From: an uncultured Aquimarina sp.
Lineage (GTDB): Bacteria; Bacteroidota; Bacteroidia; Flavobacteriales; Flavobacteriaceae
DNA: 64,000 nt
Assembly (NCBI GenBank): GCA_947502885.1
Contig: CANNBP010000002.1
Location: 310,001 to 374,000 of the forward strand
Direction of reading: 5' to 3'
Shown here: positions 19,153-27,487 of the stretch, in pieces
Layout of the letters: the number at the start of each line of letters is the position of its first letter
Position numbering within the stretch: the first letter of the stretch is position 1
The notes under the pieces: model-generated
Seen by the model: only the letters and a program-made list of their open reading frames with translations
What the model was told of the DNA's origin: nothing
Database searches by the model: none
Made by a program: the position numbers and the translations under genes

Positions 19153-19671
19153 TTAGGAGATACTGGTTTTTGAATTGTTTTTTAAACTGACCAGTAGCGT
19201 ATTCCCTTTAATCATGGCAGTGATGATTTTTTCTATTGCTGCAAAAGGGGCTTTACTTTCCTGAACTTGCTTTACTAAGGCAATGGCGTTTTCCATTTGC
19301 ATGAGTCGTTTGAATCGATCCTGTACGATAAATTGATTCACAGGTCGTAACCTTTGGTAGCTAGGGTGTAATGCTAACCTGTGAAGTAAGATCTTTTGTA
19401 GACTAGCCGTAGGTGTTACCGGAATACATTCGATAGGAGTTTTTCTGATAAAGAAATAATCCCTGGCCTCATAGATGATCTCTAAGGCTTGTTCTTTGGT
19501 TTTTCCTTTGCTATACAATTGTATGATCCACTCATAAAGTTGACGTTCATAATTCCCTTCAGGGGATAGCATCCTGTATATAAAATCAGGAATAGGAATA
19601 GGAATATGAAAGGAAGTCAAAATAAAGGACATATAATCATGCTGTGGTGTGGTTAATTTTAATGCTCCCAT
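19153..19671 (-). CDS. Hypothetical protein, copy 1 of a tandem paralogue pair
   Basis: A 172-residue protein of unknown function. It aligns over most of its length with the 184-aa gene next to it: HDYMSFILTSFHIPIPIPDF against KDYLQFIVESLHMDIDSFID, YERQLYEWIIQLYSKGKT against YERIIYKWVFQLFQKDKT, EQALEIIYEARDYFFIRKT against EHALTIIYRARSLFLLRIA, and a QFIVQDRFKRLMQMENA / QYLVQEKIARLTKMTNA block. It is mainly alpha-helical, with no signal peptide. It is in the same direction as the RHS operon and its neighbours. Function unknown. Confidence 0.5.
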   Translation of the reverse strand: MGALKLTTPQHDYMSFILTSFHIPIPIPDFIYRMLSPEGNYERQLYEWIIQLYSKGKTKEQALEIIYEARDYFFIRKTPIECIPVTPTASLQKILLHRLALHPSYQRLRPVNQFIVQDRFKRLMQMENAIALVKQVQESKAPFAAIEKIITAMIKGNTLLVSLKNNSKTSIS

Positions 19672-19719
19672 TGGTGGTTATTTTTGGTTTCTAGTGGTTA
19701 TGTATTTGTATTTTTAAGT

Positions 19720-19777
19720 TCCCCAGATGTTTATCATAAACCGTTACTCAATTAAAAAATGAGGTTACATCTGGGGA
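19720..19777. other. Hairpin with perfect 11-bp stem downstream of the 184-aa gene
   Basis: TCCCCAGATGT (19720-19730) and ACATCTGGGGA (19767-19777). A flank CACAAACCCAACTTAAA (from about 19794) has a near copy CACAAACTCAACTTAAA (from about 19122) after the paralogous gene, showing that the duplication included the 3' flank. Confidence 0.55.
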
Positions 19778-19811
19778 GTTAGGGGTCATCTGCACAAACC
19801 CAACTTAAATA

Positions 19812-20366
19812 TCAATCGGTATCTTTTCTTAAATGTTTTTTGTTTTTATAGTACTTAAGATTTACTTTTCTAATGTCTTCTTTGATACGATGCAAAGTGC
19901 CTGTATTCATGATAACGGTATTATTGATGTGCTCTATTTCTAAAACAGGATCTATACTTTCTAATACTTGTTTGACAATCTTTTTAGCATTAGTCATTTT
20001 GGTTAAGCGTGCTATTTTTTCTTGTACCAAATATTGATCTTTTAAGGGCAATACCTTGTATTTTGTGGTAGATGCTAACGTAAAAGTTAATAGGTTTTGT
20101 AGGTTTTCTGTGGGCTCTGAAGGTGCAGGAGTAGTATGGGCTATTCGTAATAGAAAAAGGCTTCTGGCTCTGTAAATAATAGTTAATGCATGCTCCATAG
20201 TTTTATCTTTTTGAAAAAGTTGGAATACCCACTTGTATATGATACGCTCATAACAACCTTGATCTGTACTTACAAGGGCATCTATGAAACTATCAATGTC
20301 CATATGTAAGGATTCAACAATGAATTGTAGGTAATCCTTATGATTGGTATGTAATTCTTCTTTCAT
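19812..20366 (-). CDS. Hypothetical protein, copy 2 of a tandem paralogue pair
   Basis: A 184-residue, largely helical protein, paralogous to the 172-aa gene that follows it, with shared YERxxYxWxxQLxxKxKT and VKQVxES blocks. Compared with copy 1 it has a longer basic C-terminus (KYYKNKKHLRKDTD). The two are probably a tandem duplication that has diverged strongly, so each may have its own partner. No catalytic motif is visible. It lies between a small HTH-like gene at 20426 and copy 1. Confidence 0.5.
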   Translation of the reverse strand: MKEELHTNHKDYLQFIVESLHMDIDSFIDALVSTDQGCYERIIYKWVFQLFQKDKTMEHALTIIYRARSLFLLRIAHTTPAPSEPTENLQNLLTFTLASTTKYKVLPLKDQYLVQEKIARLTKMTNAKKIVKQVLESIDPVLEIEHINNTVIMNTGTLHRIKEDIRKVNLKYYKNKKHLRKDTD

Positions 20367-20425
20367 GGTTGTTAGTTATTTCTGACGCTGACTATTTATG
20401 ATTATATAGATTGATTGTTAAGTAT

Positions 20426-20701
20426 TTACATTAGTTTTAGTAGCTCTTCATTTAATCTCTCTAGAAATTCTTTACCATTTCTAATTCGATTTTTCTGAGT
20501 CTCAATAGCCATGTTTATCATGTCCTTCTGTATTTCTTTGTTAGGTGCCTTTTTTCTACGATCTCTTATATTGATAATTGTATTGTAATGAACATCATAT
20601 TTCCTTGCTATGGTCTTTATCTGCACTATGGTTAATGATTCTTTTAGTAATGAAGAAAGCTGACTACTTATAGGGCTTCGATTTGAATTACTTAATTTCA
20701 T
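20426..20701 (-). CDS. Small HTH-like protein, 91 aa
   Basis: Reads MKLSNSNRSPISSQLSSLLK, then SLTIVQIKTIARKYDVHYNT followed by IINIRDRRKKAPNKEIQ. The segment IKTIARKYDVHYNTIINI has the spacing of a helix-turn-helix, and the C-terminal 40 residues are a charged helix. Likely a DNA-binding regulator of the minus-strand run that it heads. It is divergent from the XRE gene at 20889, and the intergenic region carries direct repeats that could serve either regulator. Family not recognised. Confidence 0.5.
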   Translation of the reverse strand: MKLSNSNRSPISSQLSSLLKESLTIVQIKTIARKYDVHYNTIINIRDRRKKAPNKEIQKDMINMAIETQKNRIRNGKEFLERLNEELLKLM

Positions 20702-20801
20702 TTTACATATGTATTTGTTCTTTTTGAATTAGTTCAATACTGTTCTAATCATAAATTGTTACTGGGGTTTTCATATATTTGTTAGTACGCAAGCAATTTA
20801 C

Positions 20802-20836
20802 AACATATTTGCATAATAAAAAACATATTCGCATAA
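20802..20836. promoter_or_regulatory. Two 15-bp direct repeats, probable operator
   Basis: AACATATTTGCATAA (20802-20816) and AACATATTCGCATAA (20822-20836), spaced 20 bp centre to centre (about two helical turns), with a related TTTTTTGCAT just after. They lie between the divergent HTH and XRE genes. A TATATTTG at 20774-20781 is a possible plus-strand -7 box. Confidence 0.5.
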
Positions 20837-20888
20837 AAATCAACTTTTTTGCATTTTTGTGTTGAAGATCAGTTTCAATATCATTTTT

Positions 20889-21332
20889 ATGGATACTAGT
20901 GAAAGAATTAAAAATATAATCTCCGCTTTAAATCTGAATAATAGCACTTTTGCAAAGCACATTGGAGTTTCTAATACGACAATTGATGGTTATACCAAAG
21001 GACGAAAAAATTCAAAAGGAGAGAATATTATTTCACAACCGAACTATGACGTTATTAAGAAAATAGTAGAAAAGTTCAATGTAAATGCTAATTACATTTT
21101 AGGTTTGAGCGATGAAATATTTACGGATAAAGAAAATGATTGTTTTGAAAAACTTAAAACAATTGAAGATTATACAAATGCTTCTCTGGAAATACATAAG
21201 AATATTGATAAATTTAAAGAAATTCCAATCTTTAAAAATCTAATTGATATTGAAGCTTTGAAATTGGTACTTTCGGTAAAAGAGGGAGATAATGTTAATA
21301 TCGAAAGATTGCTTAAGCTAATTGAATCTTAA
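20889..21332 (+). CDS. XRE-family transcriptional regulator
   Basis: From the ATG at 20889 (M-D-T-S-E-R-I-K) the protein has 147 residues; a GTG at 20859 would add ten residues but overlaps the operator-like region. The N-terminal HTH_3 domain reads SERIKNIISALNLNNSTFAK, then HIGVSNTTIDGYTKGRKN with a helix-turn-helix of the Cro/C1 type, and NVNANYILGLSDE marks the end of the domain. The remainder is helical and acidic, without a S24 peptidase. A phage-type or element-type repressor. It is divergent from the 91-aa HTH gene and probably controls both directions through the direct repeats. Confidence 0.8.
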   Translation: MDTSERIKNIISALNLNNSTFAKHIGVSNTTIDGYTKGRKNSKGENIISQPNYDVIKKIVEKFNVNANYILGLSDEIFTDKENDCFEKLKTIEDYTNASLEIHKNIDKFKEIPIFKNLIDIEALKLVLSVKEGDNVNIERLLKLIES

Positions 21333-21383
21333 CTACTATTGTCAAGCCTTGTATTGAAAATGCTTTACATGTTTTATCCTAAA

Positions 21384-21590
21384 TTATATCGGTAAAAAGA
21401 TTTTTAATTCCATATTAGGGTGTTTATGCCTAATCTCATCAATTAACTTTTCTTTCAGTACAGCCTGTTCTTCCAAAGCCATTAAAATTTTATCTTTTGC
21501 TGTATTGTTAACATCATGAGAAATATACCCGAAATCTTCAAGTATATTCATTTTATTAATAATATCGATTTTAGTTTTTCTTTTCTTCAT
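21384..21590 (-). CDS. Small charged protein, last gene of a lipoprotein/membrane operon
   Basis: Sixty-eight residues, MKKRKTKIDIINKMNILEDF then GYISHDVNNTAKDKILMALE, ending in NMELKIFLPI. No signal peptide; predicted helical with a short coiled stretch. Its ATG directly follows the stop codon of the membrane protein gene with no gap, so it is very likely co-translated with it. Function unknown. Confidence 0.45.
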   Translation of the reverse strand: MKKRKTKIDIINKMNILEDFGYISHDVNNTAKDKILMALEEQAVLKEKLIDEIRHKHPNMELKIFLPI

Positions 21591-22352
21591 CTATTCTTCA
21601 GGTATTTTAAAATCGATAATTTCTTTAGTATAATCTTTCACATATTCATTTCTATCTTTTTCACGAATGTGCTTTGTTGGAATATCATGAATGATAAATC
21701 TCCATAAGTTTCTAAAATTATACTTATGAATTGCTAAAATTGATTTTCTGTAATACAACCAATTAATCAATACACTAACACTTTTACCTATTAAAATAGC
21801 AATACAGGCAATAGCCGTAACATGTGCAAAGTGAGGTAAATCAGATTTATAGTAAAAAATCCAGACGATATAATAAAATGAAATTGAAATAAAAACAACT
21901 GAAATTGACTGATATGTCTTTTTCAAAGAGTCATATTCAAGCCTTAAGGCTAAGAATTTAAATAAAATAGATACAAATAAGATAACAAGAAATACACTTA
22001 CCTGATAAAAGAATACATTTTTATTTTTAAAATTGTAAAATTTCGTTTCGTTTTTTATTCTTATCAATTCTTTAAACTCTTTAGATGATTTATCTTGAAG
22101 GTTTAAATAATTTGTCATTAACAGCTTATAATTTTCAGTATTAAGGTCAGTAGATCTAAGAAAAGCTTCTTTTAATTCAGAATAAGCAGAATTTCTTTCT
22201 GAAATTATCTCTTTATACTTTAAGTTTTGCCCTTTAAATTCAGGATTATGCGTTGGAAAAAAATTGTGACTTGCAACAACAACTAAAGAAATTATCGCTA
22301 CAAGCCAACATATAATTTTTATTTTGTAATCATTATTGTTCGATAGGTTCAT
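21591..22352 (-). CDS. Membrane protein with one N-terminal and three C-terminal TM segments
   Basis: Starting at the ATG at 22352 (M-N-L-S-N-N-N-D-Y-K) it has 253 residues. TM1 is near residues 12-32 (IICWLVAIISLVVVAS). A hydrophilic region of about 85 residues with helical character follows, then TM2 (FFYQVSVFLVILFVSILF), TM3 (SVVFISISFYYIVWIF) and TM4 (HVTAIACIAILIGKSVSVL), with a basic cytoplasmic tail. A farther upstream ATG at 22430 would read out of frame through most of the lipoprotein gene and is unlikely. It overlaps the lipoprotein gene by 20 bp. Function unknown. Confidence 0.55.
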   Translation of the reverse strand: MNLSNNNDYKIKIICWLVAIISLVVVASHNFFPTHNPEFKGQNLKYKEIISERNSAYSELKEAFLRSTDLNTENYKLLMTNYLNLQDKSSKEFKELIRIKNETKFYNFKNKNVFFYQVSVFLVILFVSILFKFLALRLEYDSLKKTYQSISVVFISISFYYIVWIFYYKSDLPHFAHVTAIACIAILIGKSVSVLINWLYYRKSILAIHKYNFRNLWRFIIHDIPTKHIREKDRNEYVKDYTKEIIDFKIPEE

Positions 22353-22506
22353 CTCCTCCCGACCCTGGGGATTCAGTGTCATTTTTATCCGTTCCCATGG
22401 TGTCTTTGATTTCTGTTCCTGTTTCATCATCTATAGCTTGTGTTTCACAACTACTTACTGCAAAAAATAAAAGTAGTATGCTCGATAAAATTATCACCTT
22501 TTTCAT
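22333..22506 (-). CDS. Small lipoprotein
   Basis: Fifty-seven residues from the ATG at 22506: MKKVIILSSILLLFFAVSSC, with a lipobox (AVSSC) giving lipidation on the Cys. The mature part is short and acidic (ETQAIDDETG, ending GGDEPIEQ), the sort of low-complexity lipoprotein found on Bacteroidetes surfaces. It heads a three-gene minus-strand operon with the membrane protein and the 68-aa gene. Confidence 0.6.
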   Translation of the reverse strand: MKKVIILSSILLLFFAVSSCETQAIDDETGTEIKDTMGTDKNDTESPGSGGDEPIEQ

Positions 22507-22901
22507 TTGATTATATATTTTATGGTTTATCACCCTAAAATACTATTAAAAAAGGAGATCCTCCATTTCAAATGATAATTGGTAGTTACTCACTAGAATG
22601 ATTTGGGGAAATACTATAATTTAAATTTTCCAACTTTATAGTAGAATCAAACTAACTTTGATTAATCAAATATAGGGAAGAACAAAGGAAATTTAAATAC
22701 GGTTTTTCCGTAAATCATTGATTTTGTGTTGATAAAACAATATCATAATATTGGTTATTAGAGCCTTACAAATTGAAAAAAATGATCATATTATCGGTTA
22801 AAAGTAAAAAAGGTTAGTAAAGTATCCAGAAACAATATAAAATAGGTTCAATTCTTCAATATAAAACGTGAAGCTAAAACTTATTTAAGTGCAGTAAGAT
22901 C
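22507..22901. other. A+T-rich gap without a gene
   Basis: About 395 bp between the lipoprotein start and the end of the PKD protein gene. No frame longer than a few dozen codons with family character, no RNA gene, no strong hairpin. Confidence 0.5.
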
Positions 22902-25900
22902 TTACCGAATCAAACTAAAATGTCCTTTATGTGTTGAACCGTCTTGTCGTTCTACCAAAAACCAATATTCTGATGAGGGCATGGGTCGCCCGTTCATGGT
23001 ACCATCCCAACCTAAGTCATTAGGACCAAGTTGCGCTAATAACTTTCCTAATCGATCAAAGATATAGGTTTTGATATCGGGTTCTCTATGGGCATTATAA
23101 ATCTGCCAGGTATCATGAAACCCATCTCCATTAGGGGTGAAATACTGTGGATAGAAAAACAAGAATACCTCTTGAGAGGTAGTACCACAGCCATTTTTGT
23201 CGCGTACATATACCGTATAGTTGCCAATATCCACATTGGTAAATCGAGGATCATCCTGATAAGTAACCCCATCTAATGAGTATTCATATTCAAAACCAAC
23301 CTGTGTGATCACTTCTATAGAATTATGATTTTGAGTCCAATCAGTAATCTTGATATCTTTGATTACCGGTACATCAGATTTGACCACGGTTACCGTTTTT
23401 GTTTCATCATAAAACAAATCCCCGACTGTTTGGGTTACCACTACCGTATACATTCCTATTTGGCTTACGGTAAGGGTACTTTCTGTAGTGCCTGTAGACC
23501 ATAGGTAGGTATCAAATCCAGGAGTAGCAATTAGGGTCACTGATCCATTTTCACAAACAGGCCATGTATCTGGCATATCAAGGGTAGGTTTACTAGCTAC
23601 TATAACAGTAAATGAGGTCGTGCTATAACAATCAGGATGGTTACGGTTTTGTACCCGTGCATATACTATTTGTGGGCTGGTCGTATTTTCAAAAGTACTC
23701 CCCACCAAAGGGTTCGAATAGGTTTGTGCATCATTTGGGGTAATGTGATACGACACCTCAAAATCTGCCCCCGATTGCCCATTAAGAATTGTTGGTGTTT
23801 GATGATCCAGATTAAAAACTTCGACACCATCATTATTGGCATCATCCCAAACACTCATATCATCGGGTTGCTGTGCGGTAGGAGTTTGATACACTCCAAT
23901 ATCAAAAGAGCTTATCGCATAACAATCGGTATTGGTTTGGTTTTGTACACGGGCATAAAGCGTTGCAGTACCCGATTGTACGGGGTAGCTATTAGGAAGT
24001 TGCCCGAAATTGCCAGTGGCATTAGGCATCGAATCAAAATATAACACCTCAAAAACAGTGTTGGACTGCCCATTTAACACTAGAGCGTTATAATCTGATA
24101 AAGTAAAAGTAGTTGTTCCAGTGGCATTACATAGTATATCATCGGTTATAGGGTATGCTACAGGTGCTGGATCGACCTGTAATTGTATATGCTCACCAAT
24201 ACCGATACAGCGATTTTGATCGTCATCAACCCGAACATAAATCGCTTGTGTAACTGGTGAACTGGTATTGCTATAGTTGGTAATATCGGTAATAGCATCT
24301 CTCTCTTCGAGAGCTGCATTAATATCGGTATAATAGGTTATCGTAATCGTTTGCCCCACCGGAAACAAAGCCCTGATCTCGTTATGTGCAATACTCAAAT
24401 CAAAAGTAGCAATACCATTGGTAGCATCCCCATCGGTAGCATCATCGCATACCTGTATTGTTTTGTGATACGTTAATGGGATTTGTGTAGTAGATACCAC
24501 AAGGGCTACCCTGGTTATACTAAAGCAGCCTTCACTATTTTCTATTCTTGCCCAAACGTTATCTGTATTGACTATTTGATTGGTGTAGGTAGTAGGGTTA
24601 GGAATCACTGTACCTACAGTACGAGCGTCATTTTCTGTTGGGTGAAATGTTATGGTTACCGAATTGGGGTTAGGAGTAATATCGGGAATGGCCTCATTAA
24701 GATTAAATTGGCTAAATCCATCGGTATCATCATCACATTGCTGTAGGGTTACCACTGCAGGAGTCGTGGGTAATGCCACTATAGTAATCTCATTAGTTTC
24801 TGTGATGGTTTGAGTACCTATAGTAATACTTAAAGATATGGTATAATCTCCTGGAGCTGCATAGGTGTGCGTTGGATTTTCAAGAGTGGAAGTGGTACCA
24901 TCACCAAAATCCCAGAGCAAACTATCATAAGGATCAGAAATATTGGCACTAAATTGTGTAAGATCTCCAAAACATAGCTCCTCTACATCAAAGTTAACAT
25001 GAAAAAAAGATTGAATAAAAGGGGGTAATCCAAATTGTGCTATTCTACCATCTAAAAAAACTACATCTTTTTGGTAATCACAAACTAGCCCCAATTCATT
25101 AGGGTTATTAATAGCATCTAAATATGTATGCCTAGGTCTTGTAAGATATATTTTCCCATCAGGACCTAATTGTAAAGCTCCTATAGAACGCGGATCTTCT
25201 CCTCCTGTAATTTCTATGCGAGATAATAAGATATCATTTGCTAATCCTGCCTTTAGGTTATATTGAAATATTCCTCTTTCTTGACCTTGAATCTCACCTT
25301 TTACGTACAATAATTCACTATTAGGTGAAAATTCAAGCCCATATACTCTTTCTGTGACAGAATCATCAATAAGGGTTATGGCATTAGACACAACTCCCGT
25401 GGCATCATCAAAATCAAACAATTGAACATCTAATAATTTTCTGGCTACTGCTAATTTTTTACCATCAGGTGAGATTTTTATAGCTCCAATTGTATGTGCT
25501 AATTCAGGCCTGAAACTTGTCCCAACATGAGTGCCCACAGCGCTAATCACTGGAGTAGTATTAACCCCTGTACCGGTTACTTTAAAAGACATAAACTCAT
25601 CACTATCCCATTTATGACTTACCACCCATATTTCATTTCTGTTTTTTCCTATGATAGCCGTAATCTTTTCTGTAGTAGGGGTATGTAGTAGAACATTCTT
25701 AATGCTAGTAATACCACCTAAGCCTGCATCTAAAGTCATATCAACTTCAGAATAACGCAAACCATTAGGAAAACGCTGATAATCCACTGTAAAAATATAG
25801 TAGATATTAGGATCGTTAGGTTTAGGTACAATCAAGGCAGAGTGAGTACTCGATGAATCTCCTAATAGCCCGGTACCATTCATCATAACACCATGATTTT

Positions 25901-26141
25901 TGTTATATACAGTAATACCATCAGAATAAAATAACAGATTACCGTTAGAATCCGAAATAGTAGAACACCCCTCACGTGTATTCAATTGTCCATTGGTTAA
26001 GGCAACAGGACTACCACTATTAAAGTCAAGTCCTGCATTTTCACCAAAATACCAGATATTGGCTTCCTTTTGAGAAAAAAGTAGGGTACTTATGAACACC
26101 AGTAGTATAGTACTATAAATTTTTACACGATTTTGTTTCAT
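22902..26141 (-). CDS. Large secreted PKD protein with T9SS type B sorting domain
   Basis: From the ATG at 26141 (M-K-Q-N-R-V-K-I-Y) it has 1079 residues, with a signal peptide ending near LLFSQ. The first 380 residues resemble a beta-propeller (IWYFGENAGLDFNSG, then LLFYSDGITVYN). One clear PKD domain follows (SLLWDFGDGTTS, then AAPGDYTISLSI), then three or four repeats of the pattern QxCDDxxDGxxxFxL separated by ITYYT and YARVQN blocks. The C-terminus has the type B gliding-motility domain, PQYFTPNGDGFHDTWQIYN and YIFDRLGKLLAQL, which directs export by the type IX system. Its role is probably adhesion or matrix binding. Its promoter region is a diverged copy of that of the toxin operon. Confidence 0.9.
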   Translation of the reverse strand: MKQNRVKIYSTILLVFISTLLFSQKEANIWYFGENAGLDFNSGSPVALTNGQLNTREGCSTISDSNGNLLFYSDGITVYNKNHGVMMNGTGLLGDSSSTHSALIVPKPNDPNIYYIFTVDYQRFPNGLRYSEVDMTLDAGLGGITSIKNVLLHTPTTEKITAIIGKNRNEIWVVSHKWDSDEFMSFKVTGTGVNTTPVISAVGTHVGTSFRPELAHTIGAIKISPDGKKLAVARKLLDVQLFDFDDATGVVSNAITLIDDSVTERVYGLEFSPNSELLYVKGEIQGQERGIFQYNLKAGLANDILLSRIEITGGEDPRSIGALQLGPDGKIYLTRPRHTYLDAINNPNELGLVCDYQKDVVFLDGRIAQFGLPPFIQSFFHVNFDVEELCFGDLTQFSANISDPYDSLLWDFGDGTTSTLENPTHTYAAPGDYTISLSITIGTQTITETNEITIVALPTTPAVVTLQQCDDDTDGFSQFNLNEAIPDITPNPNSVTITFHPTENDARTVGTVIPNPTTYTNQIVNTDNVWARIENSEGCFSITRVALVVSTTQIPLTYHKTIQVCDDATDGDATNGIATFDLSIAHNEIRALFPVGQTITITYYTDINAALEERDAITDITNYSNTSSPVTQAIYVRVDDDQNRCIGIGEHIQLQVDPAPVAYPITDDILCNATGTTTFTLSDYNALVLNGQSNTVFEVLYFDSMPNATGNFGQLPNSYPVQSGTATLYARVQNQTNTDCYAISSFDIGVYQTPTAQQPDDMSVWDDANNDGVEVFNLDHQTPTILNGQSGADFEVSYHITPNDAQTYSNPLVGSTFENTTSPQIVYARVQNRNHPDCYSTTSFTVIVASKPTLDMPDTWPVCENGSVTLIATPGFDTYLWSTGTTESTLTVSQIGMYTVVVTQTVGDLFYDETKTVTVVKSDVPVIKDIKITDWTQNHNSIEVITQVGFEYEYSLDGVTYQDDPRFTNVDIGNYTVYVRDKNGCGTTSQEVFLFFYPQYFTPNGDGFHDTWQIYNAHREPDIKTYIFDRLGKLLAQLGPNDLGWDGTMNGRPMPSSEYWFLVERQDGSTHKGHFSLIR

Positions 26142-26180
26142 AAATACTGGCAACTACTAGAGGTTCTGTTTTTGTGGCAG

Positions 26181-26237
26181 CAAACCTACAATATATATCT
26201 TGATCCTACAATTATCACTATAGGGGAAAAGTACCCT
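26181..26237 (-). promoter_or_regulatory. Promoter and palindromic box, copy of that at 17754
   Basis: Minus strand TAGGTTTG (26188-26181) and TTG (26211-26209), 20 bp apart; palindrome AGGGGAAAAGTACCCT (26222-26237) 11 bp upstream of the TTG. Element order and spacing are identical to those before the toxin operon. Confidence 0.7.
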
Positions 26238-26520
26238 TTTTGTTAAAAGACAATATCTTATAGATTAACTACACAGCTTTACAACATACCTGATTAAACA
26301 TCTATTATGGAGCAAGAATACAACATAGTTGTTTCATTTTCTGGAACTATAGAATATTTTTAAAAGAAAATTATTGAGTAATGTAAAGAGGTAGATGATA
26401 ATTGAGAAAGTTATTTATCAAATATGAGAAATCTAATGCTGTAAAATTTTAGATCACTTTTCAATGCACAGGGAGTTATCATAAATAGGAAATATCTCAT
26501 TTACTTAGTATGGGTAAGGT

Positions 26521-26770
26521 TATAAAATCCAACTTCGGGGGGTATCATAAATATCGATGCCCTTTGTGATATACCGGGTCGTGGATTATACCCCGGAGAG
26601 GGTTGCCAATCCACGATGCTCTGTGAGTATTACCATTTTGATTATAAGGGTTTAACAGCTGTGCAGAGTCGTGGATTTGGTATGCTGTATGGCGCATAGG
26701 GCACCCTGAATAATTCCTTGGAGAGCATCGTAAATGGCGATGCCCTATGCGACATACAGGGCATCAAATT
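26521..26770. repeat. Non-coding stretch of interlocking repeats and long stems
   Basis: CGCATAGGGCA (26693-26703) pairs perfectly with TGCCCTATGCG (26741-26751), and pairing continues outwards imperfectly to about 26680 and 26766. TCGTGGATT (26579-26587, again at 26669-26677) pairs with AATCCACGA (26608-26616). The blocks TATCGATGCCCTTTGTGATA and GGCGATGCCCTATGCGACAT are related copies 190 bp apart. G+C is higher than the flanks. No coding frame explains it. The whole gap 26142-26850 holds no gene apart from this and the promoter. Confidence 0.6.
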
Positions 26771-26850
26771 CACTTTACGGGTTTACATGCGTATTGATAA
26801 AATAGTGCTTTATTTTTATAGAGAGAACTTCAAAACACAGTAAGGAATGA

Positions 26851-27018
26851 TTAAGATAGGTGTCTTTTTTTCTTAAAGTTTTTTCGATCCTCGATTTTAA
26901 AATAGATCTCTGTAGCTGTCTTAATCGTCCTTACCAAAAGAAAGGTGCCAAAAATGATTTTTACTGTTGTTGCAATCACATCGGATTTGATGGTTTCTGA
27001 TTCAATTATTTTATTCAT
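26851..27018 (-). CDS. Small basic membrane-associated protein, 55 aa
   Basis: A short frame starting at ATG 27018: MNKIIESETIKSDVIATTVK, then a hydrophobic stretch IIFGTFLLVRTI, ending NFKKKRHLS. One weak membrane segment near residues 16-29, then a basic tail. The architecture resembles the 83-aa gene just upstream, which also has a hydrophobic centre and basic end. It lies 21 bp after that gene's stop and is likely the last gene of the same transcript. Its small size keeps confidence moderate. Confidence 0.45.
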   Translation of the reverse strand: MNKIIESETIKSDVIATTVKIIFGTFLLVRTIKTATEIYFKIEDRKNFKKKRHLS

Positions 27019-27039
27019 CGTATTAAGTTTTGGTTTGGT

Positions 27040-27291
27040 TTATTTTTTACAAGCATCTTTTACTTCTTTAAAAGACCTGATCATTTTTGCCGTTGCACTA
27101 AAGAAGTATTTAGAGAGGTATAACAACCCAAAGATAGTTCCACCAATCACAATAGTAGTGGTTACTTTTTTTACAACTGGTTTTTTAAAGAATGGTTCAC
27201 TTTCGTGTGCTATTCTTCTGATTGTATTGATATTCTGTTTGATGCTTTTTTGATGTAGTTTTTTCTTGAGGGTGTCTTTGTTTCTTTCCAT
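27040..27291 (-). CDS. Small membrane protein, 83 aa
   Basis: MERNKDTLKKKLHQKSIKQN starts a basic N-terminal 45 residues, then a hydrophobic segment TTIVIGGTIFGLLYLSKYFF, then a charged tail ending in DACKK. One membrane-spanning helix. It overlaps the preceding 92-aa frame by 95 bp in another frame. Such one-TM basic proteins are common in the cargo of Bacteroidetes integrated elements; no function assigned. Confidence 0.5.
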   Translation of the reverse strand: MERNKDTLKKKLHQKSIKQNINTIRRIAHESEPFFKKPVVKKVTTTIVIGGTIFGLLYLSKYFFSATAKMIRSFKEVKDACKK

Positions 27292-27475
27292 AGTTTTTAA
27301 TGATGTTATAGATAATTAAGCAGCCACAACTGATTCCTAATGCCCAAATGATGTTCTTGAGTTTTTGATTTTCACTAAAAAGAGAATCCCTTTGAGCCGT
27401 GGTATACTGAAGCTCTTTGGGGATGTCTTTAATAAGGTCTAACTTATAACAGTCTATGATATGTTGATTTCTCAT
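27197..27475 (-). CDS. Small membrane protein with coiled-coil start, 92 aa
   Basis: MRNQHIIDCYKLDLIKDIPK, then QYTTAQRDSLFSENQKLKN that looks coiled, then the membrane helix IIWALGISCGCLIIYNII, then a Lys/Gln-rich tail. The layout (short soluble part, coiled coil, one TM) is like small phage or element accessory proteins (spanin- or Rz-like shape), which is only a resemblance. The basic tail overlaps the start of the 83-aa gene by 95 bp, so the last 30 residues may be under double constraint or the true protein may be shorter. Confidence 0.45.
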   Translation of the reverse strand: MRNQHIIDCYKLDLIKDIPKELQYTTAQRDSLFSENQKLKNIIWALGISCGCLIIYNIIKNYGKKQRHPQEKTTSKKHQTEYQYNQKNSTRK

Positions 27476-27487
27476 AGTTAAGTTGGC

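Noticed and set aside
26521..26770. Repeats considered as CRISPR or a tRNA-like gene
   Set aside because: Repeats are irregular and inverted, with no constant spacing and no tRNA cloverleaf.
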